Part shown: in pieces, positions 10,587 through 22,679 of the stretch
Numbering within the stretch: the stretch's first letter is position 1
Layout: every line of letters starts with the position of its first letter
Origin: Salvia splendens
Taxonomy: Eukaryota > Streptophyta > Magnoliopsida > Lamiales > Lamiaceae
Direction of reading: 5' to 3'
Length of the DNA stretch: 64,000 nt
Assembly: GCF_004379255.2 (NCBI RefSeq)
Contig: NC_056040.1
Coordinates: forward strand, 27,308,852-27,372,851
Notes under the pieces: model-generated
What the model was told of the DNA's origin: nothing
What the model saw: only the letters and a program-made list of their open reading frames with translations
The model's database searches: none
Position numbers and translations under genes: made by a program

Positions 10587-11289
10587 CTGCCACAATGGCG
10601 GACACTTCCCGCTTTACGCTAGCCCAATACCAAGCCTGGCTTAACGGAGTTGGGTTTATGGCGACACAACTTGGCATTCCACCTCCTCACGGCTTCAGTG
10701 CACCTCCACCGCCTCCGGGGATGATTCGCTGGTAGAGTAGTTTTTTTTTAGGATTTTAATTATGTCTTTTTTTATTTTTTTGAATTTTAAGTGTATTTGT
10801 TTTAATTGAATTTGTTTGGAAATAAAACTAAAAAATGAAATTTAATGAATAGTAATTTAAGGGACTGTTAAGGGACGGAGGGTTGCAGGTTCCGTCCCTT
10901 AGTTAAGGGATGGAGTAAAAAAGTACAGTGGGGTCCGCAAATAGTAATTTAAGGGACGGTTAAGGGACGGTATAGTGACATCGTTGTTGATGGCCTAAAA
11001 GAGCGGATGAAGTATTAAATTGCATTTGTGCAAATCCTAACATTCTTTTTATGCATATCAATGAAATGTAATAGTAATATAGATAACCCGTGGTATAATC
11101 TCAATATCCAGAAGTTACCTCCCCTTTATGTTCTCATCACTTAGTGCTTTATATTCCCCTCGTTCCAAAATAATTGAGGCATTTCTTTTGGGTACAGAAT
11201 TTAAAAGAGAGAATAAAGTAAGAGAATAAAGTAGCAGTAATGCTATGCGGCCACACAGTGATATTTTTGTAAATAGTTGAAAAATAATA

Positions 11290-11481
11290 CTCCCTCCGTC
11301 TCATAATAGTTGTCACACTTTTCTTTTTAGTTTGTCCCACAAAAGATGTCACATTTCCTTTTTTGAAAAAAGTTTCCTCTCACATTAATATAAATATATT
11401 ATTTTCTCTTTCCACTTAACACACTAAACAACACCTCCTAAAATCTCCTCAAGTGTGACATATACTATGGGACGGGGGGAG
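11290..11481. mobile_element. Stowaway MITE, 192 bp
   Basis: CTCCCTCCGTCTCATAATAG at the start and CTATGGGACGGGGGGAG at the end, flanked by TA. A half-copy of a second Stowaway (CCCCTCGTTCCAAAATAATT) lies just upstream at about 11156-11240. Confidence 0.85.
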
Positions 11482-11971
11482 TATAATAAAATAATAGTTT
11501 TAGATAGTGCTCATGTACTTTTACATAATCACCCTTTTCCTTTAATTTTGGGGAGCGAATATACATTTCAAATTTATATTTGAATTCAATCTCTCTCTAT
11601 ACTAATTACAACTCTATTTCCCAGAAATAATTATTATCGGATCTTTAAAGTCATGCATAAATAATCTTGAACTAATGAGTATGTACGTTTATTGCATATA
11701 TCAAAATTTTCCCTTTATAACTAAGATAACTTTTTTTCATTTAGGGAAGTTACATTATAGTTGTGTCAATTATATATGTGTTACCATAAATATTTTTCAC
11801 TCTTAATTTGTTTTATCTCTTACTTTACTACTTATTTATTTATTTATTTATTTATTCGTTTTCTTTGTTATCTATCCCTTAACACATTAAACATTCATTT
11901 CTTAAATTTTATTAAAAAAAGTGTCTCGGATATATAAAGGAATGAAGATAGTAACATTTATTGTAACACGC

Positions 11972-13403
11972 TGATAAGGCTCGTTTCATGCATCTATTTT
12001 ATGTATGAATTCTGTGATTTCTAAGGTGCTAACATGCATTTATAAGTCCAGGTACGTGAAAAATCTGTCAAACCCAGGAATGAAAGACGATTACCAGGGC
12101 AGAGAGAATATAGAAGAAAAGTGAAGAAAATGAGCGAATTCCGCCAGGGTACAATCTTCAAATCAAGATGATCGTTGCCCTAGGGATTGGAGCCACGCCT
12201 ATAAATACCAGGAAGCTTACGAGAAGAAGAAGGGCACGAAGTTAGAGAATTTTCGTTAGTATTTTTGGGCTCACTCTTCACACACTCACTCGCGCACTTG
12301 GTTCCATGGAGATTTGGGGTAGTTAGTGGTGGTTTGTTTTTGTTCAGCTGAAGGTGTAACACCACTCCGAGAATGAGTGAAGAAACAATTTACTTTCTGC
12401 ACGTACTCTTTCCTCGCCGATTTCCTTGCCAGAAATTCGGCGATTGCTTTGTGACTCATTTCAGTTTATGTTTAATCTAGTTTAAATTCCTGTTTTCGTT
12501 TGATTCTGTCGTTTACTGCTCTGATTTCTGCTTTGGGTGCTTTTCGCAATTGTTTTGTTGATCGGAGCTGAGATTGGTGTTGATCGGAGTTGGATTTCTG
12601 AGATTGAGGTTGAATCGGAGTTGGGATAATGTTGAGAATGGTGGATCTAATTTGTTTGGTGTTGATTCTGGTAGATCTAGCTTAGATTTCTGTTAATCGT
12701 TCGAATCTGGAATACGTGTGTTCGGATCTACATGGAAAACTCTGTTACCACTTGTTTACTTAGTCCAGTAGTTTAGATCTGATAGCTTTCAGTTTAATTG
12801 ATGTTTTCGGCGTTTGATTTGAGGTATGCTTTGTTTTTCATGTCTGCTCTGTTCATTCCGTGTTCGTTTGTTGGAAGAGATGAAGGCGATCGGCAGTTGT
12901 AGTCGTACTGCTTTAGTTTGTTAGTTGCAGTTTTTGTCAGTAACTAATTAGAGTAATCTGTTTTCCTGTTTACTTTTGCTTGCCTTGTGTTTGGTTAATT
13001 TAGGAAACTCTTTTGCTTGACCCAAGAATTTTGCGAATACTCTCAAATTATCATGCATGCATTTACGTTTTACGTACTTTCAATTCTCCAGATCTGTTAG
13101 TTAGCATAGACTAGATTTTATTTCCCAGGCCTAGTAGTTTAAAATTCGACCCTCATGTTGCGTGGCAGCAACCAAACCCCTCCAAAAGTTCTCTCTATGC
13201 ATTCCAACCCTTCCGTCCTCGTGGATTCGATCCCGACTTCCCTATACTAACCAAAAGTGTAGAGGGTTGAGGTTTTGAGGCAAGGTTGTTACAACAACGA
13301 CTGTATTCTGAAGGTTCACAATCTCCTAGACCCTGTGCTCTAGTGAATCCTCTGGACCTAAGAATTAGGCACACACAGCGTAACGAAAACCCCGCAAGCT
13401 TCA
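11972..13403 (+). repeat. 5' LTR of the Athila-like element
   Basis: Starts TGATAAGGCTCG and most likely ends ...GCTTCA at 13403, two bases before the primer site. A TATA-like CTATAAATACC occurs near 12200. It aligns with the 3' LTR over about 1.4 kb with few substitutions and small indels, for example a missing ~14 bp near 13050 relative to the other copy. Confidence 0.85.
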
Positions 13404-13405
13404 AA

Positions 13406-13423
13406 TGGCGCCGTTGTCGGGGA
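13406..13423 (+). other. Primer binding site (tRNA-Asp type)
   Basis: TGGCGCCGTTGTCGGGGA closely matches the TGGCGCCGTTGCCGGGGA site known from Athila/Tat elements, with one change. It lies 2 bp after the inferred LTR end. Confidence 0.85.
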
Positions 13424-13714
13424 TGGATGGCGTTATTTATGTTTGCATCTAGAGATTTTTGGCGTATATAGTTTTATTTATTCGTTGTTTTTCGTTTTGA
13501 TTACAGTTTATGCGCAGAGGCTCAGAGTCAGGACACTGGAGCAACTCATTTGGTTGGAGGGACGCTCAAGCTAGTTGGCAGATATAGAGAACGGTCTCCC
13601 CTGTTACCACCCGATCTGGGTTGACAACAGGAGATCCAGTCCAGCTGAGTTCGGAAAGTGAAGACGACCTAGTAAGTTGAGTCAGCTACAGACTCAGAAG
13701 AAGGAACCGTCAGA

Positions 13715-15534
13715 ATGGCGGCTGAACCAGACAATGATCCAGAGATCGGCTCGCTCAATGCTCATTTGAACGGCGAGCCGGCACAAGCAGTAGTACTCAC
13801 CCAAGCTCAGAGATTGATAGACATCAAGACCAATGTACTAGCTGTCAGGCAAAACTTCTATGGCCGCAAGATAGAATGTCCCTACGAGTTTCTACATGAG
13901 TTTTGCAAGCTCTGCAGCATTCAGAAGAGCCACCTAACTCAACTGAGGAAGATTATAGGCTACGTGCTCTACCTTTCGCACTAAAGGGAGAGGCGAATAC
14001 CTGGTTACTAAGGTTGCCGGCAAATTCTATAAGCTCGTGGGCAGATTTCAGGTTACTGTTCTTGGATTACTTCTTTCCATCGAACAAGACGAATGCAATC
14101 AAGACGGAGATTCTGGCAAGCTGACAAGATTATGATGAGGCGTTGAGTCAGTATTGGTCGCGATTCAAGGGTTTGCTCGATTCATGCCCTAATAACCGAA
14201 TGTGCGAAGCAGAGGTCTACAACATATTTTATGAAGGGGAAAATCCGAAGTCCAAGGATTTATTAAAATCCTCAAGCGGGAGGAAATTTTACCAAGAAAC
14301 GAGTAAGTGAGGCCCGAGAGATTTTGGGCAGGCTGATTGATGCCAAGAAGGCGTACGACTCTCCTCGCACCATCCTTAAGAGGGAGAGTGTGGAAGCAGT
14401 GAACGTGCATAGTGAAGACCGGATAGATCAAAGGATAGATAAGATGGAGAAAGCAATCATAATTGCCTTGGGAAAGAGCAATTCCCCAGACCCAGGAGAG
14501 AAGACCAAACAATTGCCTGGTCCAGAGGAAGTGTATCAATGCTATAGTCAGCAGAACGAAGGAGATTGTCAAGCTCAAGAAAATGCAATGGGAAGCTGGA
14601 ATCCAAACGGAAGTTGGAACCCAGGCAAGCAAAGGGATACTCCCTGGAGGGATCACCCAAATTTTAGATGGTCTGACAATGATCCAAATTTGCCGCCACC
14701 ACAACAAGGAAACCACTATGCAAAAACCCTCAGGAGCGACAACCGAATTGGATTAACAGAAATCAGGAGGGGAACAATTGGGGCAATCGGTGGCAGAATG
14801 ACCAACCCAACTGGGCAAACAGGAATCAGAACAATCCAGCCAGTTCTTATGCGCCACCACACCAGAGGAATTATCAAGGCAACAATCAGAACTCTCAGCC
14901 CAACCATCAAAATCAACAAGGGCAGAATCCGCAGTATCACAACACAGGAGGTCCAGGTAATTTCAGGCCGAATCAGGGACATGGTCCAAACCACCCTCAA
15001 GGCCCTAACACCAGCTAGCCGAAGAGCATTGATGAATTGGTGAGTGATCTGGTGAACTCGCAAAAGCACATTCAGAACAACATTCAGTCCAACAATGACG
15101 TGGTGCATAAGCTTCAAGATGCGCAGACTGAGCAGAAGACGGCCATGGACATGTTAGCGAAACAACTCTATCAGATCGCGACTTCTTTGAACGAGATGCG
15201 TGGGAACGAAGGAAGAATTCCTGCCTCGGTTGAACCACCAGATAGGGCAAATATCAGCCAGATAACCCTGAGATCGGGGCGAGGATATGATGGGCCAAGT
15301 GTGAAGAAAGATGGAGAATCCATTCTCACTCCATTGGAAAAGGAAATCGGAACAGGGGAAGCTGAAACAGGGGAGGTCGGAACAGGGAAAGCCAACCAGA
15401 GTACAGACAGTGAGAAAGCAATATTATCGCTGGGAATTTATCGCTGGGAAGACCAAACCCAGCGGGAAGATTGTGGTTGGAGAAACTGTGTCAGCCGTGA
15501 TCCAGAAGAGAAGAATGTCTTCCAAGAATACTGA
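13715..15534 (+). pseudogene. gag region of the Athila-like element
   Basis: The ATG at 13715 starts MAAEPDNDPEIGS. A frameshift near 13910-13980 moves the frame to the retrotransposon-gag core (ALKGEANTWLLRLPANSISSW, then DYFFPSNKT), and a stop at 14122 plus further shifts follow. Later pieces include a Gln/Asn-rich stretch (14580-15000) and a spacer with QLYQIATSLNEMRG and ITLRSGRG (15037-15534). The order and the LRSG motif are normal for Athila/Tat gag, which forms the virus-like particle in the cytoplasm. At least three lesions were seen. Confidence 0.8.
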
Positions 15535-15539
15535 CCCAG

Positions 15540-15960
15540 GTATGTTCACTCTCCCTATCTCGATTGGGAACATTAATGTTGAGCATGCCATGTGTGACTT
15601 AGGTGCTTCGATAAATGGTTTACCGCTTTCGCTTTATAAGAAATTGGAGGGAGTAAGGATGGTGGAAACAAAGGTGGTAATTTAGTTAGCTGATAGGTCA
15701 TGCATCAGTCCTGAGGGCGTTTTAGAAAATGTAATCGTTAAGGTGCATGATTTTGTGTATCCTGCTGATGTCCATGTAATTAAGATGAGTGAGTACCAGT
15801 CTACTGAGTCTAGCGGAGTGCTTTTAGGAAGACCGTTTTTACGCACCGCTAAGACAATCATTGATGTGTTTGATGGAACCATTTGTCTAGATTATCATGG
15901 AGAGAAGTTTACTTTTAACATTGATGCGGCTATGAAAAAACCATTGGATATAGAGAATAT
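15540..15960 (+). pseudogene. Aspartic protease domain
   Basis: FTLPISIGNINVEHAMCDLGASIN contains the DLGAS active-site motif, followed by LPLSLYKKL and later GVLLGRPFLRTAKTIIDV, the flap/C-terminal protease signature. A TAG near 15683 interrupts the frame between the two halves. Confidence 0.85.
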
Positions 15961-16269
15961 GCATGTTGTGGATGTAATTAACCCCCTGGTCCAAGAATTT
16001 CTTGAGACAGAGTTGATGCAGGAACAGGTGGAAAATTCAGAGTTGAGTCACTCCATCGGCAAGGAGGTAGCCAGTTGGTGTGAGACAGTCAACACACTGG
16101 GAATGACTGATGAAGAATTAGCAGAAGCAATTCTGGAGTTTTGTGAAAGTCTAGATTTTGCCAGATCTAAGGAATTAGCTTGTGTTGCTAGTGGGGAACA
16201 TTTACCAGCACCTGAAGGAATAATAACCAGAGAGCAAAAGAAGAATCCATTACCCCAGGAGACAAGTGC

Positions 16270-17799
16270 AATAGAGAAGGAACTGAAGACATTACCCCCA
16301 GGCCTCAGATATGCCTATTTGGAAGAGAACGAGATGTTCCTAGTGATTGTCAACAGTAACCTGACCAGAGAACAAGAAGAAGAGTTGCTGGAAGTCCTCA
16401 GGAATAATAAGACAGCTATAGGATGGACTCTATCAGACCTGGTGGGGATCAGTCCTGATCTCTGCATGCACCATATCCGCTTGGAGGATGGAGCCAAACC
16501 TTACAGAGACCCACAGAGGAAGCTGAATCCGAATATGAGAGAAGAGGTTCTTAAAGAAGTACTCAAGCTGCTATCGCTGGGTATCATATATTCTATTCCA
16601 GATAGCAAGTGGGTAAGCCCGGTTCATATGGTACCTAAGAAGTCAGGCATCCAAGTGGTTACAAATGAGAAGAATGAGTTGGTGCCCACAAGATTAGTAA
16701 CCGGGTGGCGGATGTGTATAGATTACCAGAAATTGAATGAGGCTATGCGGAAGGACCATTTTCCGTTACCATTCATGGATCAGATGCTGGAAAGATTGGC
16801 AGGCAAGAAGTTTTTCTGTTTTCTGGACGAATACAGTGGATACTTCTAAATTTACGTTGATCCGGAAATCAGGAGAAAACAACCTTCACATGCCCGTTTG
16901 GGACGTACGCATATAGGAGGATGCCCTTTGGATTGTGCAATGCGCCAGGCACTTTTCAGAGGTGCATGATGAGTATTTTCTCAGACCTATTGGAGGAGTG
17001 TATAGAGATTTTTATGGATGACTTCATAGTCTACGGGAATTCTTTCGAAGCTTGCCTAGCCAATTTGGATCGAGTGTTACAGAGATGCAGAGAGAAGAAT
17101 CTGGTGCTAAATTTTGAAAAGTGCCACTTCATGGTACAAGAGGGAATTGTTCTGGGGCACGTAGTCTCGGAAAAAAGTATTCAGGTGGATAAGGCGAAGG
17201 TAGACGTGATCTCAAGGCTTCCATATCCTACGAATCAGAAAGAGATAAGGGGATTTATGGGTCATGCTGGATTCTACCGGAGGTTCATTAATGACTTTGC
17301 AAAAATCACACAGCCACTTAACCGCCTCCTGCAGAATGACGTAGACTTCAACTTTGACGAGGCATGTCAAGGGGCCTTCCAACTTCTGAAAGAAAGACTT
17401 GTATCAGCCCCTATCATTAGAGCTCCAGATTGGAATTAACCTTTCGAGGTAATGTGTGACGCCAGTGATTACGTGGTCGGTGCAGTCTTAGGTCAAAGAA
17501 TTGAAGGAACAAACTACGTGATCATCTATGCGTCCAAGACCTTGAACTAGGCCCAGAAGAATTACGACACCACGGAGAAAGAGATGCTAGCTGTCGTGTA
17601 TTCCTTTGAGAAATTCCGACCATATTTGTTGGGGTCAAGGGTAATCGTATTTACTGATCATGCAGCGTTAAAATATCTATTGGCAAAGAAGGAGTCTAAA
17701 CCACGATTGATCCGATGGGTGTTGTTACTTCAAGAATTCGATTGGGAAGTTAAGGATAAGAAGGGTACGGAGAACAAGATGGCTGATCATCTCAGCTGA
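16270..17799 (+). pseudogene. Reverse transcriptase and RNase H
   Basis: RT blocks include RKLNPNMREEVLKEVLKLL, SPVHMVPKKSG, WRMCIDYQKLN, MPFGLCNAPGTFQRCM and the catalytic FMDDFIVYG near 17010. A TAA at 16847 plus a frameshift separates the first and second halves. RNase H follows from about 17447: [36 protein letters not shown]. In-frame stops at 17437 and near 17548 lie in it. Domain order PR-RT-RH-INT is that of Ty3/gypsy. Confidence 0.9.
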
Positions 17800-17899
17800 A
17801 TTTTTCAGGGAGATACTGAAGAGGCTATACCAGACGCATTCCCGGAGGAGCATCTGTACTTCACAGAAGAAACCTCAAGCCTCATTTGTTGGGATAAGG

Positions 17900-19241
17900 T
17901 AATGGCTGCGACTGGAGCTGGAGTTTCTGACAAAGGGAAGTACCCGCTGAATATGGAACCATGGTTCGCTGACCTAGCAAACTACTTAGTCACAGGGGAA
18001 CTGCCCAGCACTCCAGAAGTTTCCCGGGCCCAGAGGATGAACATCAGAAGTGAGGCCAAATATTATTTTTGGGACGATCCGTATCTATGGAGAATGAGGT
18101 CCGACCAAGTAATCAGAAGATGCATTCCGGAATGGGAACAGCGAGACGTACTAGACCACTCCATGCATTGGCGTGCAGTGGGCATTTCGGTCTAAGGAAG
18201 ACTACTCGAAAAGTTTTAGACAATGGATTTTATTGGCCGACATTGAATAAGGATGCTTACGACTACTGCCAGAATTGTAACCGGTGCCAGCAGACCAGGG
18301 GAATTTCTACCCGAGATGAGATGCCCCAGATCCCAGTGATCGTCTGCGAGGTTTTTGATGTATGGGGGATGGACTTCATGGGTCCTTTCCCATCCTCCTA
18401 TGGTAACTCATACATTTCCCATCCTCCTATGGTAACTGCTACCTGTGAGGAAAAAGAGGTCACGAGGTCCCTCAAGGCAAACATTTTCAGTAGATACGGG
18501 GTGCCAAGGGCGGTCATTTCTGACCAGGGAACCCATTTCTGTAATCAGACGATGGAGGCGCTCATGAAGAAATACGGGGTACATCATAGACTTTCCACTC
18601 CGTATCATCCGCAAAGCAACGGTCAAGCAGAAATCTCTAACAGAGAGATCAAAGGAATTTTGGAAAAGACCGCCAACCCGTCGCGAAAGGACTGGAGCAG
18701 AAGGCTAGATGATGCGCTTTTGGCCTATCGTACTGCGTTTAAACCCCCCATCGGTATGTCGCCGTATAGACTGGTGTTTGGCAAGATGTGCCACCTTCCT
18801 GTTGGTATAGAGCACAAGGCCTATTGGGCAGTCCGAGAAATGAATATGAAGCCAGAGGTCTGTGGAGAGGAAAGAAAACTGCAACTGCAGGAGCTGGAGG
18901 AGCTGAGACTCGAGTCTTACGATGCCGCAATGTGGTACAAAGAAAAAACCAAGTTGTGGCACGATAAAAATCTCCGGACGAAGGAACCGCAGGTTGGGCA
19001 GAAAGTACTCCTTTTCTAGTCATGATTGAAACTCATGCCAGGAAAGCTGAAGTCGAAGTGGGCAGGAGGACCCTACACCATCGTGAGCCTCAGAGCCAAT
19101 GGAACTGTGGAGATTCATGGATGTACTCCTAACTATGTTCCTTTTCTGGTAAATGGTCATCGAGTCAAGAGGTATATGGATAGTTCAGAGTTGTGTGTGG
19201 TGGAAGAAGTTCCACTGCGCCTGCTCCCCACTATCGCCTAA
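17900..19241 (+). pseudogene. Integrase
   Basis: The zinc-binding part is split by a frameshift near 18160 (HSMH...GHFG...CQNCNRCQQ). The catalytic core has [17 protein letters not shown] and QAEISNRE, so all three D, D and E positions remain. The stretch after the first Asp is rearranged: a 21 bp segment TCCCATCCTCCTATGGTAACT is duplicated at about 18389 and 18417, replacing conserved sequence. The C-terminal part LMPGKLKSKWAGGPYTIV follows two stops near 19018. Inactive. Confidence 0.88.
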
Positions 19242-19326
19242 GTGATTGAAGGTTTTAAGTATTCTTTGAGAATTCTTTGGTCAAAGAAATTTTCAAGACA
19301 AAACCAAATTCCCGAGAATACTTAAA

Positions 19327-19951
19327 GGCCATGTTTGGTTGGCGGGAAAGTAAAGTTGGCAAGGAAAATGATTCCTGGGAAAATGAATCCCGGAAATATG
19401 ATTTCTAATAACTTTACTTTCCCGTGTTTGGAAAATATCAAGATTTGAAAGTATATATTTGATTTAAACACTAAACTAAAAATATACTTATCATTTTTTA
19501 TTTATAAAAAATAATAATACATATTATTTAATAAATTATTAATTACAAATGATAATAATTATTACGATGGATAGTTTAAATATGCATTATACATCATAAT
19601 ACATAATAATATAATAATAAATAAGATTATTATTATTATTTTTATTATTATTATATTTACTTAATTTGAATAAATTTTATAATTTAAAATTTCACTACAA
19701 TTTTATTGTTAATTACTAATTTATAAATTAATAATTATTATATCATTATATTATTATAATTATATTTAATTATTTAATAAATTATTATTATTATTATTAT
19801 GATAATAAAAATAAAAATAAATATTAATAATATAGTTATAATTATGATAATTTGAATTATAGTTATTTATTATCCTGAAATTAAGTATGGTTTATACTTT
19901 TAAATTATTTTTAAAACATTATAGTAAATAATAACAATAATAATGATGATG

Positions 19952-20013
<62 letters not shown>

Positions 20014-20234
20014 CTGTACTATATTGTATTAAATATGTAAGAATCCTAAAACTGAGAAAAAGAATACCTAAGAAAAGTTAGGATTCAGAATCCTGGAAAG
20101 TTGTACTAACTTTACTTGTTTCAGGATTTTGATTACTTTCCCAATTTGATTAAAAACGGAAACAAACACAGGATTTTAAAATTTAAGGAATCAGATTACT
20201 TTCCCAGACAGAATCCTGCCAACCAAACATGGCC
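19327..20234. mobile_element. TIR element (908 bp) nested in the Athila 3' region
   Basis: GGCCATGTTTGGTTGGC at the start is perfectly inverted at the end (GCCAACCAAACATGGCC). The inverted similarity extends less perfectly inward (AAAGTAA/TTACTTT, GATTCCTGG/CAGAATCCT). AAA flanks both sides, a possible 3 bp target duplication. The core is extremely AT-rich, with ATT/AAT microsatellites, and non-coding. Superfamily uncertain; Tourist/Harbinger-like termini are the best guess. Confidence 0.78.
19931..20011. repeat. (AAT)n microsatellite
   Basis: An almost pure AAT run of about 80 bp inside the nested TIR element. Confidence 0.95.
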
Positions 20235-20645
20235 AAACAGTTTTTTGTACATATTGTGAATATTTCTTTCTACGTTCTCTTAAGAAAACTTAAACAAAGT
20301 AGAAAAATCTTTTAAACCAATTTTTTTTTTCGAACCACCGAATAACCCTTGGAAGGTCAGTTGAACTTAAAAATGTTTTTTTCAATCTTATTTACTTGAC
20401 CTGGGAAATTCGGTGGTTCATTCTTTTGTTTAATATGTGTGTAAGTTGTGCAGTTGAAAGACGTGTAGGAACGCGGTAGTTGAAGATAGGGGAGAGCAGA
20501 AAGAAAAGGCGGGAGTTTGGGAATTTGAAATTTAAAATTCAAAAAAGGATAGGACACCGAACGGTCGCTGATGTCACTCTGCAGCTTTTCGTTTTCCCTC
20601 AATATTTCCTTAATCTTGCTTTACCCAAAATAAACTCCCCTCATT

Positions 20646-20849
20646 TTGTTAACTACTCCCAAGAAATCCACTTCGACTACCCCAGTGACTATGCCGGTAA
20701 AGAAGAGGAAGGAGCCCGCCCCATCAACTGCCAGTGAGCCCATCGTCCCATCAGCTAAGAAACAGAAAGAAAGAGAGGAGGCCACCCCAGCCCAAGGCCA
20801 GGAAGGATACCGCAACACCACCACCAAGAGGATCACCCCAGAAACCTAG
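20646..20849 (+). other. Short Lys/Thr/Pro-rich ORF in the Athila 3' region
   Basis: A 67-codon frame rich in Lys, Pro, Thr and Ala lies between integrase and the 3' LTR. Athila-type elements often keep extra frames there, but no recognisable domain is present and it may be spurious. Confidence 0.3.
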
Positions 20850-20986
20850 TCCCCGCAGGGGCCAGGGACAGAATTAGTCAAACACCCGCCAGAGTAGCCA
20901 AGTAATTTTTAGTTTTGTTTTCAGTTCTTTTTTGTTTTTCAGCTTTAGGTTTTTTAGTAAGCTTGCTAGGTTGTTGTTTCTGTGCC

Positions 20987-21185
20987 TTCTCCCACTTAGG
21001 CCATGGCTTGGCCTAAGTGTGAGAAGTTTGTATGCCTAGTATGTTGTGTTTCTTGTGTTTTTCTTGCGTAGCTTCTTACACTTAGCCCATCACTTGGCCT
21101 AAGTGTGAGAAGATTGCTTTGTTTTTGTTCGGTGTGTTTTTGCCTTCTTACACATAGCCAAATTCTTGGTCTAAGTGTGAGAAGT
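20987..21185. repeat. Three tandem hairpin-forming repeats in the Athila 3' region
   Basis: Three units spaced about 80 bp each hold an inverted pair based on CACTTAGGCCA / TGGCCTAAGTG with a short loop: about 20991-21025, 21074-21113 and 21150-21185. Units end in TAAGTGTGAGAAG and are separated by T-rich linkers. Confidence 0.8.
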
Positions 21186-21834
21186 GTGTGTCTTGTTGTT
21201 TTTTTGTTTTTCTGTTTTGTCGCCACTAACTGGCCTGCTTTCCACTTCATGAGGATTGCTTGGGGACAAGCATAAATGAAGTGGGAGGGGGGAAGCAGTT
21301 AGTGCAGTCAGTGTCTTGTACATATTCTGTTAGGTCTAGGAGTTGTTAGTTTTTTTTAGGTTCGGTGTTTTGCATAACTGGTATAATAGATAGCAAAAGC
21401 CCTTAGGAAAAGTAATTGAAGAGGAAATACATGCTGATTTGTGAATCCTTCTTCCTTAATATATCTAAGTCAGTTGGAAGAAGTAAGGACGATAGAAAAT
21501 GCCTGAATTTAAGCTTACTGTGAAGCCCTCTTTAAAGTGAGTTATAAGCCTAGAATAGAATACTTTCTACTAAACACTTAAAAAAATGAGAGTGGCGGCC
21601 ATTGATGCTAGAGGAGAAATGACATAGATAGTAAGGACTAAAGGCAATAAAATAACCATTTTGAGCTTTATTCTTTCGAACCTGCTGAACCTGCCACACT
21701 GGAAAGGCACCCCTTAGTGAACCCTTTGGGCCTATTCTAAATTGAATCAATTTGTTGGAGCTTTAGCTTTCATGCCATGTGAACAAAGGGGCAGGGATGG
21801 AGTAGCTCGATGGTAGGGGTAAAAGACAGATTTA

Positions 21835-22060
21835 GTGGCAAAGGAAAAAAGAAAAAAAAAAGTTGGAAAAATGGGCAGGAACAGTTTTACCTGACCCAAG
21901 AAAAAAAAGAGATATAGGAGTTAGAATATGGGCAGAAAAAAAAGAGATATACAAGTTACCATGCCCAAGAAAAAAAAGAGTTGGAAAAATGGGCAGTTTT
22001 ACCTGACCCAAGAAATAAAAAGAAGAAAAGAAAAAACGGGCTAGAAAAATTTTGTGGCCC
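21835..22060. repeat. Purine-rich imperfect repeats upstream of the 3' LTR
   Basis: The words AGTTGGAAAAATGGGCAG and TTTTACCTGACCCAAGAAA each occur at least twice, separated by A/G-rich runs. Probably slippage-prone non-coding DNA. Confidence 0.6.
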
Positions 22061-22679
22061 AGATAAGTAAGGAAAATAAGGCTAATTAGCCAGGGGAACA
22101 TCTCCAATACGCTGGGAAAGATAAAATCATACATGGGAGTTGTTACTAAGCTTTGCCCCTAAGTTCACGTGTTCGTGTCATGTTTCACCTATACTGTTGA
22201 ACTTAGATCCTTAGGATTCTCACCGTTAAACACTGTGACCCCCTAGCCCCATTACAACCCAATGAAAGACCTTAAGGAACTATTCTATGGCATCAATCTG
22301 AAGGCATCAATGGTATGGCAGAATAAAGAGCGAATGATCATTACGTCCCTGGTGAGGAATGAGTGATCGTGTGAACCTAACAGAGGCAAAAATTTTAGGC
22401 TATCTTGACGAACTGACAGCTTGACTAAGATAGAAAAAGGGAGGGGGGAGAATCTGCGGCTGTAAAAACTTGGATCGACCTTAATCTTGTGGGGTTGGCT
22501 GCTAGAAAAAAAATACCAGTTTATGCGCTTCTGTGTTTTTCTTTTCTATGTCTTGTGTGTGTCTAGGTCTAGGAGTTTTTTTTAGGTTGGTTAGCAGGGG
22601 AGGATGCATTGAAACTTGCCTTATTTCTTTTTCTTGTCTTTCATACTTGAGGACAAATATGGTTTAAGTATGAGCAGTT

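Larger units (their letters stand above)
9198..10995 (+). mobile_element. PIF/Harbinger-type element B (ORF1 only), 1798 bp
   Basis: Termini GGCCACCCGCAACGCG and GTTGTTGATGGCC match element A; flanks are TGA (left) and TAA (right), consistent with one mutated TAA target copy. It shares the GC-rich 5' end, the CTCTATAAATACTC promoter-like motif near 9519, ORF1 and the 3' T-rich part with element A. Confidence 0.85.
8973..11012. mobile_element. Stowaway MITE interrupted by Harbinger element B
   Basis: CTCCCTCGTTGAGACGTTTC starts at 8973 after TA. The MITE runs to 9197, resumes at 10996 and closes with GAGCGGATGAAG before TA. Without the insertion it would be about 240 bp, so the MITE is older than element B. 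Confidence 0.7.

Noticed and set aside
12180..12365. Minus-strand frame in the 5' LTR, repeated at 22888-23073
   Set aside because: It is conserved only because the two LTRs are copies of each other.
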